DNA of 64,000 nucleotides from Gymnopus androsaceus JB14 (GCA_009733575.1 ML769395.1:41620-105619), one strand, 5' to 3'; positions 43,693 through 57,033 are shown, counted from the first letter of the stretch. Numbers and translations: made by a program. Notes: generated by a model not told the origin, from the letters alone.

Positions 43693-46600
43693 ATGGCTGC
43701 TAATCCAAATCCATCCAACTCGCCTAGGCTATCGCCTTTGAATCCCAATCCGAATCTTACCTCGGCTCCGAATCCGTATGCTCAAGGTCTTGGTCCGCCG
43801 TTTCAACTCCAGAAGCAGGCGCATTCAGCGAGTGCGCGTGCCAGTAATGCTAGCGGAACCGGATCTACGAAGAAAAGTGGCAGAGGAAGAGGACACAGCG
43901 TTTCTACTGTCCCTGTACATCTTTCTGAGATTCCTTCTGGACTGACTGCGGCTACGACTGGTACAAATCATAGCAGGAGTAGAAGTGCCAGTGTTAGCGG
44001 TACTTCTCTCCCAGCTTCGCCTACGCTTTCTCCTCCAGTTCCAGTCTCAGGTATTCATACGCATACTGCACCTACGACTCCTACGCTCTCACCCACGACG
44101 ACTGAAAACGCCCAGTCACAGTCCCAAAATCATTCTCGTCGAAGCTCATGGTGGAGACGCGAGTTTTTATCCGAGGCGACGACGACGACGACTGGTACTG
44201 CGTCTGCGTCAGCTTCGCATGGACATGGGTTTGCTAGACCTTGGTATACGACTACAAATATGGCTGCTACTGCGGCTGCTTCTACTACAGGCTCTACTGC
44301 CTCTGGTAGAAGACATAGTGTGGCTGGTACACCTACGGCGAAGGAGAAGGAAGGAGCAGGATTGGGTGGCACGGTCCCGGTAGAACAAATGGAAAATTGG
44401 GATATAACGAGGAAGGTTAGTGCTTTGTTTATTCGTTCGTTTATTCACACACATCACTTACCACCTTTCCCTTCCCATCACATCTGTTGTCATACAGCGC
44501 GTGGCCCAAGCAGCCTCATCGATCCTCGGAAACTCTGCCTTGATGGCACATGAAGTCTTACTGCATTCCGTGGATTTGTTTGAGTTGGCCCCAGTTCCAG
44601 GTCTGAGCCTTGCAGCGAGGACGTTATTGGAGATTTGGGATTGTGTTCAGGAAGTCGACGTGAGTATTGCGGTTTGTTTTCTTTTGAGTCGGAATCGTCG
44701 ATCTTGCGACTTGTCGCGGTGTTTGATTATTTCAAGTTAAGATGGATGACGTGTTCGTTCCAGACTAAACGCGTGCTTTGATCGTACTTGATGCGATTTC
44801 TATATTCTTTTTGGGTAAACGAAACCATACTGACTTTCTTACATAGTCTAACCGCCTGCAGTGTCTTCGCCTAACCGAACGCTGCGCCGACATTCTCCTT
44901 TCCGTCCGCCAAGAAGTGTACGACGCGGGTGACGAGGTTGCGGAAGAGTTGAGGTTGGGTGTTGAGAGGTTGACTGAGTGAGTATAGACGTGTTTTCTCT
45001 TTTGGTTTCTGTTTTTTTTTTTTTGGATTCGAGTTTGGGCTCGGACTGGAAATAGAATAGAATTCGACTCAGTTCGACTGCGTTCTTCTTTCGTTCGTTG
45101 TCGTATTGATTGCTGATCATTTCTTCTTGCTTCCTCTTTCTACTTCCCTTCGATCATTCCCTCTGTTCCACAGATCCTTCACCCAAGTCCACACTCTCCT
45201 AATCAAACAAGCCTCCCGCCCATTCCTCAAGCGATATCTCAAACGTGACGAGATCTCGAAACAGCTGGCAGTATGCGATGTTGGGCTGCAAGAGGCGTTG
45301 GGGATGTTTAGCGTGAGTGCCAGTTTTAGGTTCTACAGCTTTAATAATCATATCTGTCTCTTTGAAAAACTATAGTTATCGATCCAAATCCGTATCCTTA
45401 AACAAGTCCAGCTTGCCGAGGCCAGGACGACAGAAAGATACGGAGGAGCTGCTGAGGAGCGTTGTTAGTGCTGTTAGTGGCCATGCTACTCCTACGGCAC
45501 CTATGAGCCCTATTTTTAGCTCTGGTAGTACTGCAACGCTTACACCAACCCCAGTACCCCAGTCTAAATCATCCTTCCCATACGCGATCCCGTCCCCACT
45601 TTCGCCTACCAACTCAAATGCACATTCTGCTGTCAACTTGAATGACTCCAATAATCATTCGTTGCTGTTGTCGAGGTCTTCCTTACCAGCTCCTGGGTAC
45701 GCGTACGCCGACTCGGATTCATCAAGGAGAAAGGGAGGCTCGGAATCGTTACAAAGTCTGCATATCCAAGGTCTCCATGGTCTTCCGCCTAGCAGCTCGC
45801 ATTCGTCTTTAGCTTTGGCTGAGGTCGAACCTGCAGAGTCGGAGGCGAACTTGAAACAAGCGCTATCAACGTTTCAGTGGCCCAAGTTGCCTGTGCCGCC
45901 TTCTTCAGGATCGCATACGCCTATGCCGCCATTGCCAAGTTCAGCTTCGAGTGCACCTATCTCTCCTGGTTCCACTTCGTCTACTCCTACCCCTACCGGT
46001 ACAGTTATGCCTTTGCCTACGGTACCCTCGGTATCGATAACGCCTTCATCGAGGCCTTCTACCATGGGCTCTGGAAGTCCTGCGTCAGGCTTTTGGGACT
46101 GGGGCTGGGAGCTTGGAATCTCCTGAGACGGAGACGCACAAGGAGAAACAGAAGAAGAAGACACCAGTAGCCGTACCAGTTCAGCTTATCCCGACAAAAT
46201 CGACGATTGAAGCTGCAAAGGGTGTACTGGAGGAGATCCAGCACACTCAAAGTAGTTCTAATTCTGGTTCAGCTGCTAGTTCTACTCCCTCCGATACAAC
46301 ATCAGCACCCTTCCCAGCCCCAAATGCCATTCCTCCATTTCTCCTCCCTCTCCGTCGTCTCTCCCTCCCTCACTCGTCCTTCCAACCCTGCTCTCGCTAA
46401 CCCGCCACCAAACGCTCCTCGACGCCGAATCAGATTATGCAGATCTGAGGGGTATCATGCGGGAGGCACTTAGAAAGGGAAGTGATGTGGAGATGATCGG
46501 GGTTTTGTTGGGTGGAAGTCGTAGTCGAAGTGAGGGTTTCGGAGTTGCAGGTGCAGCTGAAGGAATGGGAGGTGAACAAGGAGGATCGCTAGGCAGGCTA

Positions 46601-49600
46601 GATGCAGGTGAGATGGCGGAAGCCATCAAGACACTTCAGAGAGCGCATGAGGCCATATTGGAGAGGGAGAGGTGGGAGACTTTACGTGGACAAGCGCAGT
46701 CGCAGGCGGGACAGGTTCCTCCTCCTGGCAAGTCGACGGTGACCGCGGGAGGTCGGGTTCCATCTTTAGCGCAAGAAGCCGCTGCTATCGCTTCTGGTGA
46801 CCCTTCGACCTCCGCTTCGGATGATGTTCCCGGTAGTATGAGCACATCGAAAACCATTACTGCAATTTCTGGGACTGGGAACGTAGAGGAGGGAAGACCT
46901 GGCCTTGGTCGTCGCACTTCTTCATCGCTATCGACATCTTCGGCGATTAGATCTAGCATGAGTATGAATGCGTTGAAGAGAATCACGAAGAGGATGAGTT
47001 TACAAAGTTCGGTGTCGGCTTCAAGGGAAGGTACGTTTGCTTCTATTCTATTCATATTTTATTCTCGTCTATACGTTATTTCTTTATCAGCGTCTACGTC
47101 TTCACCGTTGAACGAAACGAGCATTGTTGAAGAAGCTACAGAAGTGGAAGAAGACGTGGGTGTAGATATGGCAGTTGTTCGGAAGATGGGGATAGGGATA
47201 GGGATGATAAGGAAAGATAGTTCTGGCGGTTCAAGGTTGATACGCTCAAAGACGACCTCATCCGCTGTGACGACTGCATCAACGAATGACTCCATCCTTT
47301 CTCAAGCTGGTTCGGGGTCGTCAGGATCCGGATCGGGCGTGACCACTACCTCTGGTTCTGGTTCTGGTTATGGTTCGGGTGGTAGCCATACCAAAAACGA
47401 TACCTTGACACTTGATAAGGAGTTTATTGAGAGCGGGATTGATGCGTTGAGGCGCATGAGTCGGCCTACCAAGAGGAGAAGGGGCGAGGGGAGTATTAGG
47501 GATGGTATGGGTATGAGTCAGAGTAGCAGTGTGGGTATTGGTCTGGATCGAGATGGAGATGGGATGAGGGTATTGCCTAGCTGGACCATTACAAGGTATA
47601 ATGTCTTTTTGTTTCATCTTTATCGAGCTATCAACTAATTTTTTTTTGTTTAGATACGAAATCGACCGTGAAGAGAAAATTGGTATTGGGTTTTTCTCGG
47701 ACGTGTATAAAGGCACTTGGCGTCCTCCTTCAGTGCCTTCCGGTCCTCCTTCAACCTCCTTTCCTCTCTCTCCTCCCACTTCTACTTATCCACCCGCCCC
47801 TCCCTCTCGCTACAGTAGCCATCAAAGTCCTAGCTGAAACCACTCCCCGTGCGCTCTTCCTGCGTGAAACCGCCATCTGGAAGACCCTCGCCCATCCGAA
47901 TGTCTTGGAGCTCTTTGGGGCAAGTTCTGCGTGGGGCGATCCTCCGTGGTTTTTTCGTCAGTCCCTACATGGGGAATGGGAGTTTGGCGGAGTTTTTGAG
48001 GGGCAATGCGATTAGACTTAATATGGACGCGAATCCTCACACGAACGCGGATGGAGGAGAGGAAGAGAACGGGAACAGCAGGATCCGCGCAGCAAGTCTT
48101 ACGCTTCCCGGTTATCCTGGTTGGAGCGGGGGAGGTTTGGGGAGTTTGGTTGGGGCACGGAGACATAGTCCGATGCAAGGTGCTCCGCGTTGTTACCGGA
48201 TGCTGCGCTTGGTCTAGGAGCGAGTGCAGCCCATCCCGCATGGGTCTTCTCCTCATTCACAGAACTCGGATAACGGACATACGCGGCATCGAAGTGGGAG
48301 TGATTCAGCTGCTGGTACTGCTTCTCCCTCAAGTGTAGTCGTAGGGTGGGCATCTTTGGGATTAGCCGAGTTGGAAGAGATTCCGAAAGAGTGGAATTTG
48401 TTGCGGTTCATGCATGAGATTGCCAAAGGGATGGAGTATTTGCACAGTCGCGGGGTGTTGCATGGGGATTTAAAGGTACGCGTTTCTCGATGATGTTATT
48501 TTTCTAGCATCAATTTTTGTCTGTATTAGGCTTCAAATGTTCTTGTTGATGATAAAATTCACTGTGTCATCTCCGACTTTGGACAGAGTGAGATGCGGTC
48601 GGAGGCGTATAGAATCAGTGGGACGCCACCGCCTCGTAAGTTCTCTCTCTTACCGTTTACCCTCGGGTTAAATTTTCTGCTTCTTCACAGATGGAACCCT
48701 TCGCTGGCAAGCTCCCGAGCTCATGTTTGGCTCTCTCACTCAGCTCACGGTTGAGATGGATGTATACGCCTTTGCGATTTGTTGTACAGAGGTGCTTTCC
48801 CTCGGACGCATGCCCTGGCCATTCTCGAACGATGATCAAGTTCACAATCAGGTTATGAGTGAGTGCTCGCTGCTTGTATTGTCTCTGACACCTTTTAACC
48901 TGAAACAGGCAACCAACGCCCTACAGTCCCCAATACTCCATTCACCACTCCCGAATTGGTATCTCTCGTCCAATCGTGCTGGGCGACAAATCCGTTTTAC
49001 CGTCCGCCGTTTTCGAAGGTAGCGAGTGAGTTGAAAGGGATTAGGAAGGTGTTCGGGATTGGATTTGGGGGTCCAGCTACTCCTGGAGTAGAGGGGTATG
49101 CCTATCAACAGCCTCCTCCGCCATCCATTCCCAGTCCAGATCTGCGTCCGATTCCGTTGCCGCCTTCACGGTACCAGATGACCGTTCCACGCACTCCGCC
49201 TAGGGATATTCTGAATCTCACTGCTACTGCACTTCATGCGCAACATCAAGGCACCCCGTCATCTTCAAACTCAAACTCTTCATCATCGGAAGATGCCTCA
49301 TTCCGCACAGCCAGGGATGTTTCTACCTCTCCACATGATCGAGAGGGAGGGTATGAACATCGAGAAACAACTGTCCCAGCTTCGCTTTCGCTCTCCGCCT
49401 CTACATCTAGTGCTAAGACTGTTACTCCCAACGCCCCCAAGCCTTCCTCTGAGTCACCCTTCGCTCCAACTGGAGCACTACCGTTCTCTCCTACATCTAC
49501 GACAACTTTTTCGCCTACTTCTTCACCGTTCTCTCCCACAATACCACCGTTTTCACCTACATCACCCAGCGCATTCTCGTTCCCGTCCAGTGCTGGACCA

Positions 49601-51013
49601 TCGTCGTTCGTTCCTGGATATAGCTACAGCGCATCTTCCTATGCTGGTTTCGGATACAACAACAACAGCAACTACGGCGTTGATATTACTCGTGGGTCTG
49701 GATTCAATCCTTCCTCCATCTCTCCTGGCATCGCCGGTACTACTGCCCAAGGGCAATTACAGCTGCAGATGCCTGAAACGGTGATTTATACGCCCTCTCG
49801 TCCGCCGAGTAGTACCACCTCGTCAATATTCACTTCGACGCCTAGCGAGTCACAAGAGGAGGAGGCTTATGACGCGCACGGTGGAAAGACAATGGCAATG
49901 GAGTATGATGGATACGATTCGCCTCCTCCCGCCAATGAACTTCTTGCGGAGGCGCGGAACGAGAGACGCTATAGGTTGTTGTTGGTTCACGACTTTCATC
50001 CTTCGCGTAAGTATACCGTTTCCTTTCTAACGATTTCAAATAATTTCATATTTTCTGCAGTGACTCTTCCGTTATGGACACCTACCCCTATCGCTCTAGG
50101 TGCAATTGGGTACCTTTCAAAACCCAAAGGCGAATTCATCACCCTCTTCAACGCTTTCCATCCGCAAAAGTCGGACAGTACGCTTGCGAAAGACCTCCCT
50201 TCTGTACATGGGTATGGGAAGGTCTCGACAGGGAGCCAGAGGCAAGATAAACGGAATGCGGCACAGCGGGGATTAGATGCCATTGCGGGGTTGTTGACAT
50301 TCAAGGGCAGAGGAGGGAACGTTTCGTGAGTATCTATTCTCTTTACTTGTACTCTGAGAATTCCATGACTTCTTTTCGACTGACACCCCAACCTTTTTTT
50401 TTCCTTTGAAGTAAAAGTGTCTCTCGGCGCTATACCTTCCCTTTGCGCGCTGGACACAAAACAGCGTATTTGTGCACGGAAACGACAATGTATCGATATG
50501 TAGACAACTTGGATGCGCCCAAGAAGTGGTTCAAGGCGAATGTGGACGCGATTTTGGATGTATTTGGTGCCCAACATCATGTCAAAAGGAGGATTTATAT
50601 TTTGGTGAGTCGGCTAGTTTGGCTACTTCTGACGATTTGATCAACCTTTCTCTTGAATAGTCATTGGTACACTAGACACACCCGAGCATGCGGTGTTCGT
50701 GAGCCATAATCACCCTGACGGTCAGGTAAGAGCTCTCGTTTCTTCGCATCCGCTTAGCGTTTCCCTGAGACTCTTTCATTCTCAGGCGCACTTCAATGTC
50801 TTTAGCTCTTCCAAATCCCATCAACCCTGGGGAAGGTTCACTACCGACACCGATACACCTTTCGAGCTCGGTGGACCATCTTACCATGAACCTGTCTCAG
50901 GCAGCCCACTCTCCGCGAGCAAGATCTCTCCGCAGGGAAATTACCCTTGGAACACGGTGCTGTTGGCGCGTTTACGATTCAAGCCGGATGTATTGGAACC
51001 TACTTCCCTCTAA
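43693..51013 (+). CDS. Large TKL protein kinase with MLKL-like N-terminal helices and conserved C-terminal domain
   Basis: About 15 exons from ATG 43693. Order: 240-residue Ser/Thr/Pro-rich N-terminus; helical region (HSVDLFELAPVPGLSLAART, then NRLQCLRLTERCADILLSV) resembling the MLKL N-terminal four-helix type; long low-complexity linker; kinase domain from EEKIGIGFFSDVYKG, with TVAIKVLAE (Lys), HGDLKASNVLVDD, ISDFGQ, LRWQAPEL and WATNPFYRP. The catalytic loop is HGD rather than HRD. A Pro/Ser linker leads to a compact C-terminal domain (GAIGYLSKPKGEFITLFNAF.. GLDAIAGLLTF.. FVSHNHPDG..), ending LRFKPDVLEPTSL at 51013. Splice joins are mostly in phase, but about six or seven single-base breaks occur (near 45425, 46115, 46330, 47805, the T6 run 47950-47955, 48200 with TAG at 48215-48217, and 50583). 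Confidence 0.8.
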
Positions 51014-52207
51014 CGCGCCTTCTTCTCGCTGTATGACTTGAAAACTACAACCAAACTACGACTACAACTACGGCTATACCTTTTTTTATTTTTGGACTTG
51101 GCTCTCATCTCATCCTTATCGTTATATTTTCTTGGAACACCACTATCATTAGCATTACTCGCCCTCGGTACTTATTATCATCGTCAATGTAGTATGCATC
51201 TACACACTGTAAATACAAGACATTACACACGTACAAGCATGGATCTCTTTTTTTCCCTCTTTGCGTGTGCATTGCGCAGTGAAAGGCGCTCTTGATGTCA
51301 CGTCACGTGCTGCTCACCGTTACCACGATGTGACTCTTTCCTCCTAAGTACCAATTCGCAGTAAAAAGTTGCACTGAGCCTGGCGCAACTTGGGAGGACT
51401 TATCTTCAAGTCTTATTTGACTTGGCGTGACCAGAGCACGCCCGCTCCCCCGCAATGAAAGGTTCTCACATTCCTCGAGTCCATTGTTTATGTACAGGAG
51501 GTTCTCAGGTTGCACAAGGTGGCCTCTAACTTTTACGAACAACTGAAGAATTCAATCTGAAGCGGATCGAAGTCCTGCCCCTTCTGGATATGGGTGAGTC
51601 CACTTGTTTTTTAAATCGTCCATCGCAGCTCATCCGATTTGATTGCTAGCCTCCCTAGCCTCCATAAATATCACTGATTCGACGAGCAAATCCCAACGAT
51701 AATGTTCCAGCTATCGTACACGCTGCTCGAGATTTCACGGCCTGAATCGCTAGGATCTAAACCAACTTCCATCCGTCTAGTACCTACAGTAACAGGAGTA
51801 ATATGACGGTCATGAGGATTCTGGATTCTGGAAGTCCGGAGGGACTTCAGTGGTCTTGTGCGCACTCCCTCGTGCTCCAACCGCGCTCTCATCGCTGCTG
51901 GAGTGTAAAATCATTTGGATTGGGCCACCAACCTCCACCAACCCTGTTCAAACGATCAAGTGCCAGCTAACCTATAGATGAACGGCATTCTTCTTTAGCG
52001 CTAATCAAGTGCTCCTGTCTTTCCATTGATTTTCGTACTTTTGGTTAGCGTTGTTCACTGCCTCCAACTGCCAAAATGAATGGTGCTTCTTGTTTCTGTC
52101 GATGTGGGCGAGTCGTGGAAAATAAGATAAGTCAAAATTTTCATTTGACAGGACCCGAGCTTGCTCTTCCTGCCTCGTCACCCACTACTACGTTCAAGGG
52201 CCCAGTG
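51014..52207. other. Intergenic DNA upstream of cupredoxin copy 1
   Basis: No gene. The last 150 bp (from 52055) belong to the inverted duplication and probably hold the promoter and 5' leader of the cupredoxin-like gene. Confidence 0.45.
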
Positions 52208-53940
52208 ATGTTCTTCTTCATCTTATGCTCTATCGTGTCGGTGCTCGGGCAGACCACGCACATGGTAAGCACTTCTTTTTCTTTTGTTTGTCTTTCGCCG
52301 GGATGCTTGACTGAGCATCGTTTCAGGTGTCCGTTGGTGACAATGGAAGCTTCTACGACCCTCCAACCGTGTCCGCGGGGTTGAACGATCATTGTTATGT
52401 TCATGTTTACAGGACAGTGAGTACCCTTCCTATCGATGCTCACGAATATGTCCCAACCTAATATTAGAGGATCTCACGGCGTCACTCAGTCGACATACAG
52501 CGATCCATGCACACCCCTTTCTGGAGGATTTAACAGCGGATTGTATTCATTCAGCAACTCCACCAATCCGAACGAGGCCCCGGTCTGGAGTCTTCAAATC
52601 ACTGACGAAGTAGATCGTGAGTAGGACCTGACACAAACTCAGTATACTACTAAGATTTCGATGTGATACTAGCCATATACTTTTTCTGTTCGAATACGCA
52701 CCCAGTATCTCATTGCGGGCAAGGAATGGTTGGGTGAGTGATATAACTCGGCAGACTTATTCAAACTGACTCTTGGCGTGGCCCATCCATTGCAGTGTCA
52801 TTAATACGCCCTCCCAGGCCAATTATAGTGCATTCGTCGTCCTGGCAAAGGGTACCACTACCACATTAACTGTATGATGTTTTTCTTAACTAGAACTGCC
52901 ATCTAAGGCTCAAAGATGATTCTATTTTAGTCTCAACCCCCGTACGCCGCGACCGGCTCTGGCGCTTTTGCTCTAGCAACCCCAAGTCCATCTTCTGTCG
53001 GCACCCAATTCCTCACCGCGACTGAAACGACAACCGTGTCCGGCAGCTCTACTTCGATTCCGTCATCGTCGTCTTCCTCAACGTCAACGGCCACTGCAAC
53101 CCCCAATGTCGACGCTACTAGCAAATCACACACCGGAGCCATTGTCGGAGGCGCAGTTGGAGGTTGCTTGGTTGTTGGTCTAGTCATTATTGCTGTTGTG
53201 TATATGCTTCTCCGTCGACATCGTCAGCAGCAGCCGCAAAGTGCACCATCCACAAGCAATCTCCCAATTACTACGTTGGATCGCCAGCTTCCTCCTGGTG
53301 CACCTGGGATAATGGAACGGGGGATGGGTGAACGTGGGAGTGTGTTCAAGCCGGACGATATGATCCCGACGCTGGCCATGTCGCAGGTTCCTCCTTCACC
53401 TCCGCCGCCTCGTCAAATATCAAGCGGTGCTGAAGTTTACGGCCACTTCCCGAGCCCGTACAATAACAACCACGCCACATATACAGTTCACAACCCCGAC
53501 TCTGATCCCGTGCAAAATAACCCAGGACATTCTCGACTTTTATCACACCCAAGTTCAGATCAAATGTCCTTGGGTAGTTCGGGTGTGGGTGCGGGTGTGG
53601 AAACTGGTCAACAGCAAATAGGTGGGAAGGATATTAATACGTTGGCGAAGGAGATTGCGGCAGTTTTGATACAAAACAATGCTGCTGGTGGTGCTGGGGG
53701 AACGATTAATACTGATGAAACCACTAGAAATTGGGGCAAATTCGCTGCGGGTTCTCCGAGGACCATGTCTCCTCCGCATTATCAAGCAGAGCAGTGATTG
53801 ATGTCTACACGTGTAAGATATCTGTTTCAGCTTACGATTTCACCTACTATCATGTGGGCACGTTGGAGAGTCGGATAGTCTTTGGACATGCAGGATACTT
53901 ACGGATAGCTCATTGGATTCGATCTTTTGGACTAGATACT
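52055..53940 (+). repeat. Inverted duplication, left arm
   Basis: About 1.9 kb matching 60912-62779 in opposite orientation, covering the whole cupredoxin-like gene plus about 150 bp on each side. The match is high by eye, with scattered substitutions and several 1-3 bp indels. Confidence 0.88.
52208..53797 (+). CDS. Membrane-anchored cupredoxin-like protein, copy 1
   Basis: Six exons (52208-52264, 52327-52416, 52468-52616, 52673-52733, 52796-52871, 52931-53797), about 430 residues. A signal peptide (MFFFILCSIVSVLGQTTHM) precedes a plastocyanin-like fold: VSVGDNGSFYDPPTVSAGL, GSHGVTQSTYSDPCTPLSGG, and FFCSNTHPVSHCGQGMVGVI. His in the second block and Cys, His and Met in the third fit type-1 copper ligands. 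A Ser/Thr-rich stalk precedes one transmembrane segment (VGGCLVVGLVIIAVVYMLLR) and a 180-residue cytosolic tail. Compared with copy 2, exon 2 has one extra C near 52390 that breaks the frame between GLND and IVMFMFTG; the rest is intact. Likely a cell-surface, possibly copper-binding, protein of the type common in mushrooms. Confidence 0.78.
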
Positions 53941-54243
53941 GTAAGTTAGTTGCTATCGTCTGGCTAGTCTCCATTAATATAGTATTGAACTCTATATAAT
54001 AATGATGAGTTTCCTCTGCATTATCAGATCCTGGCAAGTGTATTAGGTTTGAGCTCACGATCAGCTTTAAAGTTACCCCCTACTTTGCAGCTACTGATGA
54101 ACTGAAAAGAAGGTTTATCGCCACAACACATAATTATGGTTCGAACCGACTATGAACCGGGAACCTCCATGTGGATAGATTCAAGTTGCGCTGGCTGAGG
54201 TCGAGATTGCTTTGCTTTCCGACGAGTTTAACAGTAGTTAATA

Positions 54244-54609
54244 CTGTACATAGATGTAGGGAGGCAACGGTCACGGTCACGATCGCCTGGTTGCGTTGCC
54301 TATTTGCCGTGACATCACGGTCATTTTTGAGGTGGTTGCCAGTGCAAAAACCGTGACAAAATCGGTTAAAATTCAATAAAATTCCCAAAAAATTCCAAGA
54401 GCTGCATTCTTGTTTAGAGCTCCCAAAACATGATCTGGAAGAAAAATACAATAGTATAGGTAGAAGACCAGTCTATATGGATGAGTAAAGGTAGTATTGG
54501 TTGCCTGATATCTCAACTGTCACAGCCATCCAAGCTCAGGTTGCTAACCTGGAGTCAAAAAAACCTGTCACGGTCAGACTCATGGTTGCCTCCCTACATC
54601 TATGTACAG
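54244..54609. mobile_element. MITE with 25-bp perfect terminal inverted repeats and TA target duplication
   Basis: The left end 54244-54268 begins CTGTACATAGATGTAGGG; the right end 54585-54609 is its exact inverted copy. TA flanks both ends (54242-54243 and 54610-54611). TA duplications are the signature of Tc1/Mariner-type transposition. The 366-bp body has no coding capacity. Subterminal copies of GGTCACGGTCACG / CCGTGACA lie inside both ends, possible transposase binding sites. Confidence 0.85.
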
Positions 54610-54611
54610 TA

Positions 54612-55053
54612 GTGCACATAGCCAAAATAAGCGCTTATACTAGTGCGTGACCAGCGCGTCTATCACGTAAATTCCTACCTCAACGTGCATCAACTACAGT
54701 AAGCAGAGCCCTCCAAAATTGAATAAATACCACCTAGACGCGTACGCATTCACACACTGCTACCTGTACGAATTTGGAACAGACAGATTCGGTGTGCCAA
54801 TGAGTCATCTCACTAGTTGGCTATATCTCTGTCAATTTAAGTAGCGTGCGCGATTAGTGTCGCGCGTGTAAGTAGCGCGTATGATAATTGATGAGCGCAT
54901 GCCAATTTATTTTTTGACATATAAATGCAAGGGCGGGGGTGTAGGTGACAGATCAGTACTAATACCTCCAGACTCCATTACGTGAAAAGGCGAGCAATGG
55001 TAAAAATAAAGAGTCAATCTAATAATTCGATACACTACTCTAATATATGCGTT
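54612..55053. other. Gap between MITE and UGT gene
   Basis: No gene. It contains sequence resembling 63110-63200 in direct orientation (AAGCGCTT and GCACGAATTTGG blocks). Confidence 0.4.
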
Positions 55054-57033
55054 TTACTTGGTCATAAAGTCTGAAAACTTTTCCATTGCCTTTCGCGAAA
55101 TGCCATTGCGATGATCTTCCTTCATGGCCTTACTGAACGCGATAACCCTTTGTCGTATCTGCGCTCCATCCTCTCCTCGCATTAGTTTCCATACATCACT
55201 CATCTCCTTCTCTACAGCTTCCCTTGTTCCTTGAACCACTGGACCACGATATGTGGGTCGTCCAATGCTTTCCCCATTTCGAACCTGGATAAGTTCATAT
55301 GCGAGCCCGAGTCCGACTGAAAGTTGGTTCCTAGAAAACAACAGTGAGAAAGATTACCTCCTCTAGTACTTAAGAGAGACTCTACTTACGCGATGAGGGG
55401 CTGGTCAATTGAATAGGGCCACAAAACCATAGGAACTTCGTTCAAAAAGGCCTCAGAGATCGAATTGGAGCCAGCATGACACTGCATACCAATAGTTAGT
55501 CGCTAGAAATTACATTGATTAGCTCACTCACCAGATACCATCCAATGGCTTCATGTTTTAGCACTGCTTGTTGGGGGACAAATCCAGCGAGTAATGCACG
55601 TCCAGATTTTTGAATTTCCTCGCGATGTTCCGCCGTCAGTAGCTTATTGGTGGTCCCACCAGCAAATAAGAATGGTAGGGGCGGGTCAGCAGCCAGGATT
55701 GTCTTGACTAACGCGTCAAAAAGATGCGGGGTATTGAAAGGCAGAAATGTGGTTCCAAAACTAATATAGAGGACGCTATTTGGACCGTAACGCTTGTGCA
55801 TGTCATTCAAGAAAGACATGACTTGCTTGTCCTCGGTGGAGAGAGCTTGAACTTGAGGTGGAATTCCGCCGTTCCACCATGTCTCGGGATATTGTGGACT
55901 GGGTCAAATTATTGAGGGAAAATAGACGAGTAGCAGACAAAAAAATACATACCCGACGTGATAAAAAAGATGTTTTGGTGATGTTTGTTTCATTTCTTCC
56001 ACTTCCCCGGGCTCCATTATAGGACTGGTATGGATGATGAAACCATTGACTCGAGACATACGATTGGTGAATGTAATGAAAAGCTGAACCTGAGATACCG
56101 CCATCGAGTCTTCGCCAGTGTCAAGTGAGTCCGTTTGCGGGTCTATAAGAGAGTGGTAAACAGAAAGCTGGCAACACTTTCCAGTACACTCACTCAATTC
56201 ATCTAATAAGTCATCAGCTTGTGTCATTTATATTCTCATTGAGAGTAAACTTACGATGATACATCGGAGGGAGGGAAGTTGTTCGAGCAACCACATCGGA
56301 AGCTTTGCACCAGATCTGGTCTCAACTCGTGAAACCGGACCCAACTGAAAAAATCATCAAACATACCCTGTATGCGTAATAGTCTACAGAATGAACACCA
56401 TTTACGGCTTGTTTCTCTGCTTCACGGTAGACATCTCCCCAATACGTTTCGGGATATTCGTCCTTGCGCATCCCGTACCTAATAAGTGGATAGACAACGC
56501 ATGTGTAGATACTTTGAAACTCAGGCTTACAGATTCACGAGAGCAGCATTCGTCGGAATGTAGGCCAAAACTGGTATTCTATGTGGTGTGATGGCATCCA
56601 ACATGGGCGAAAGCACGACCTAGAGCCATGTAAACGACCGACAAAAATTGAACAGGGGGCGTGAACGTACGTCTAGAATCACTAACGCGGGGATAAGTTT
56701 GAAGGGTGAAAGCTGAGCTCCGGGCTTTAGGAGGTCCTCGAGGAAGGAAGGGAACGAGGTCATTAGAGAACCCATCTGCTCCACCACAGAGTTCAAGTTG
56801 CCTTCTCCCAGAAGATTCACATTGAGACGCGAACGAGGTTCATCCGCAAGACCATAAAGCATCGTTTCGCGCTCAATTGAGGAAGGAGAAAAAGATGGTG
56901 AGCTTGTTCCAGTGGTGACATAGGTGATGTGGAGCTCGGGGTACATCACCAGGAGATTCATGGTGAAAGAGAAGATTGGGCGTACATGCCCGAATAGTGG
57001 GGAACAGACTACGAGGAAGTGAGTAGGAGACAT
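55054..57033 (-). CDS. UDP-glycosyltransferase (GT1 family)
   Basis: About 520 residues in seven or so exons, ATG 57033 (MSPTHFLVVCSPLFGHVRPI, the usual N-terminal GH motif of GT1 enzymes) to stop at 55054. N-terminal acceptor-binding half: ALVILDVVLSPMLDAITPHR, then GMRKDEYPETYWGDVYREA. C-terminal donor half: GPNSVLYISFGTTFLPFNTP, LLAGFVPQQAVLKHEAIGWY, and the signature HAGSNSISEAFLNEVPMVLW followed by PYSIDQP. It transfers a sugar from a UDP donor to a small lipophilic acceptor in the cytosol. Splice joins checked near 56690, 56530 and 55400 keep the frame. There are no companion biosynthetic genes in the window, so a role in detoxification or sterol/secondary-metabolite conjugation stays open. 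Confidence 0.87.

Noticed and set aside
48956..51013. Separate gene for the C-terminal domain of the kinase
   Set aside because: The kinase C-lobe (WATNPFYRP) and the linker to the C-terminal domain lie in one uninterrupted exon (48909-50006), so they are one protein.
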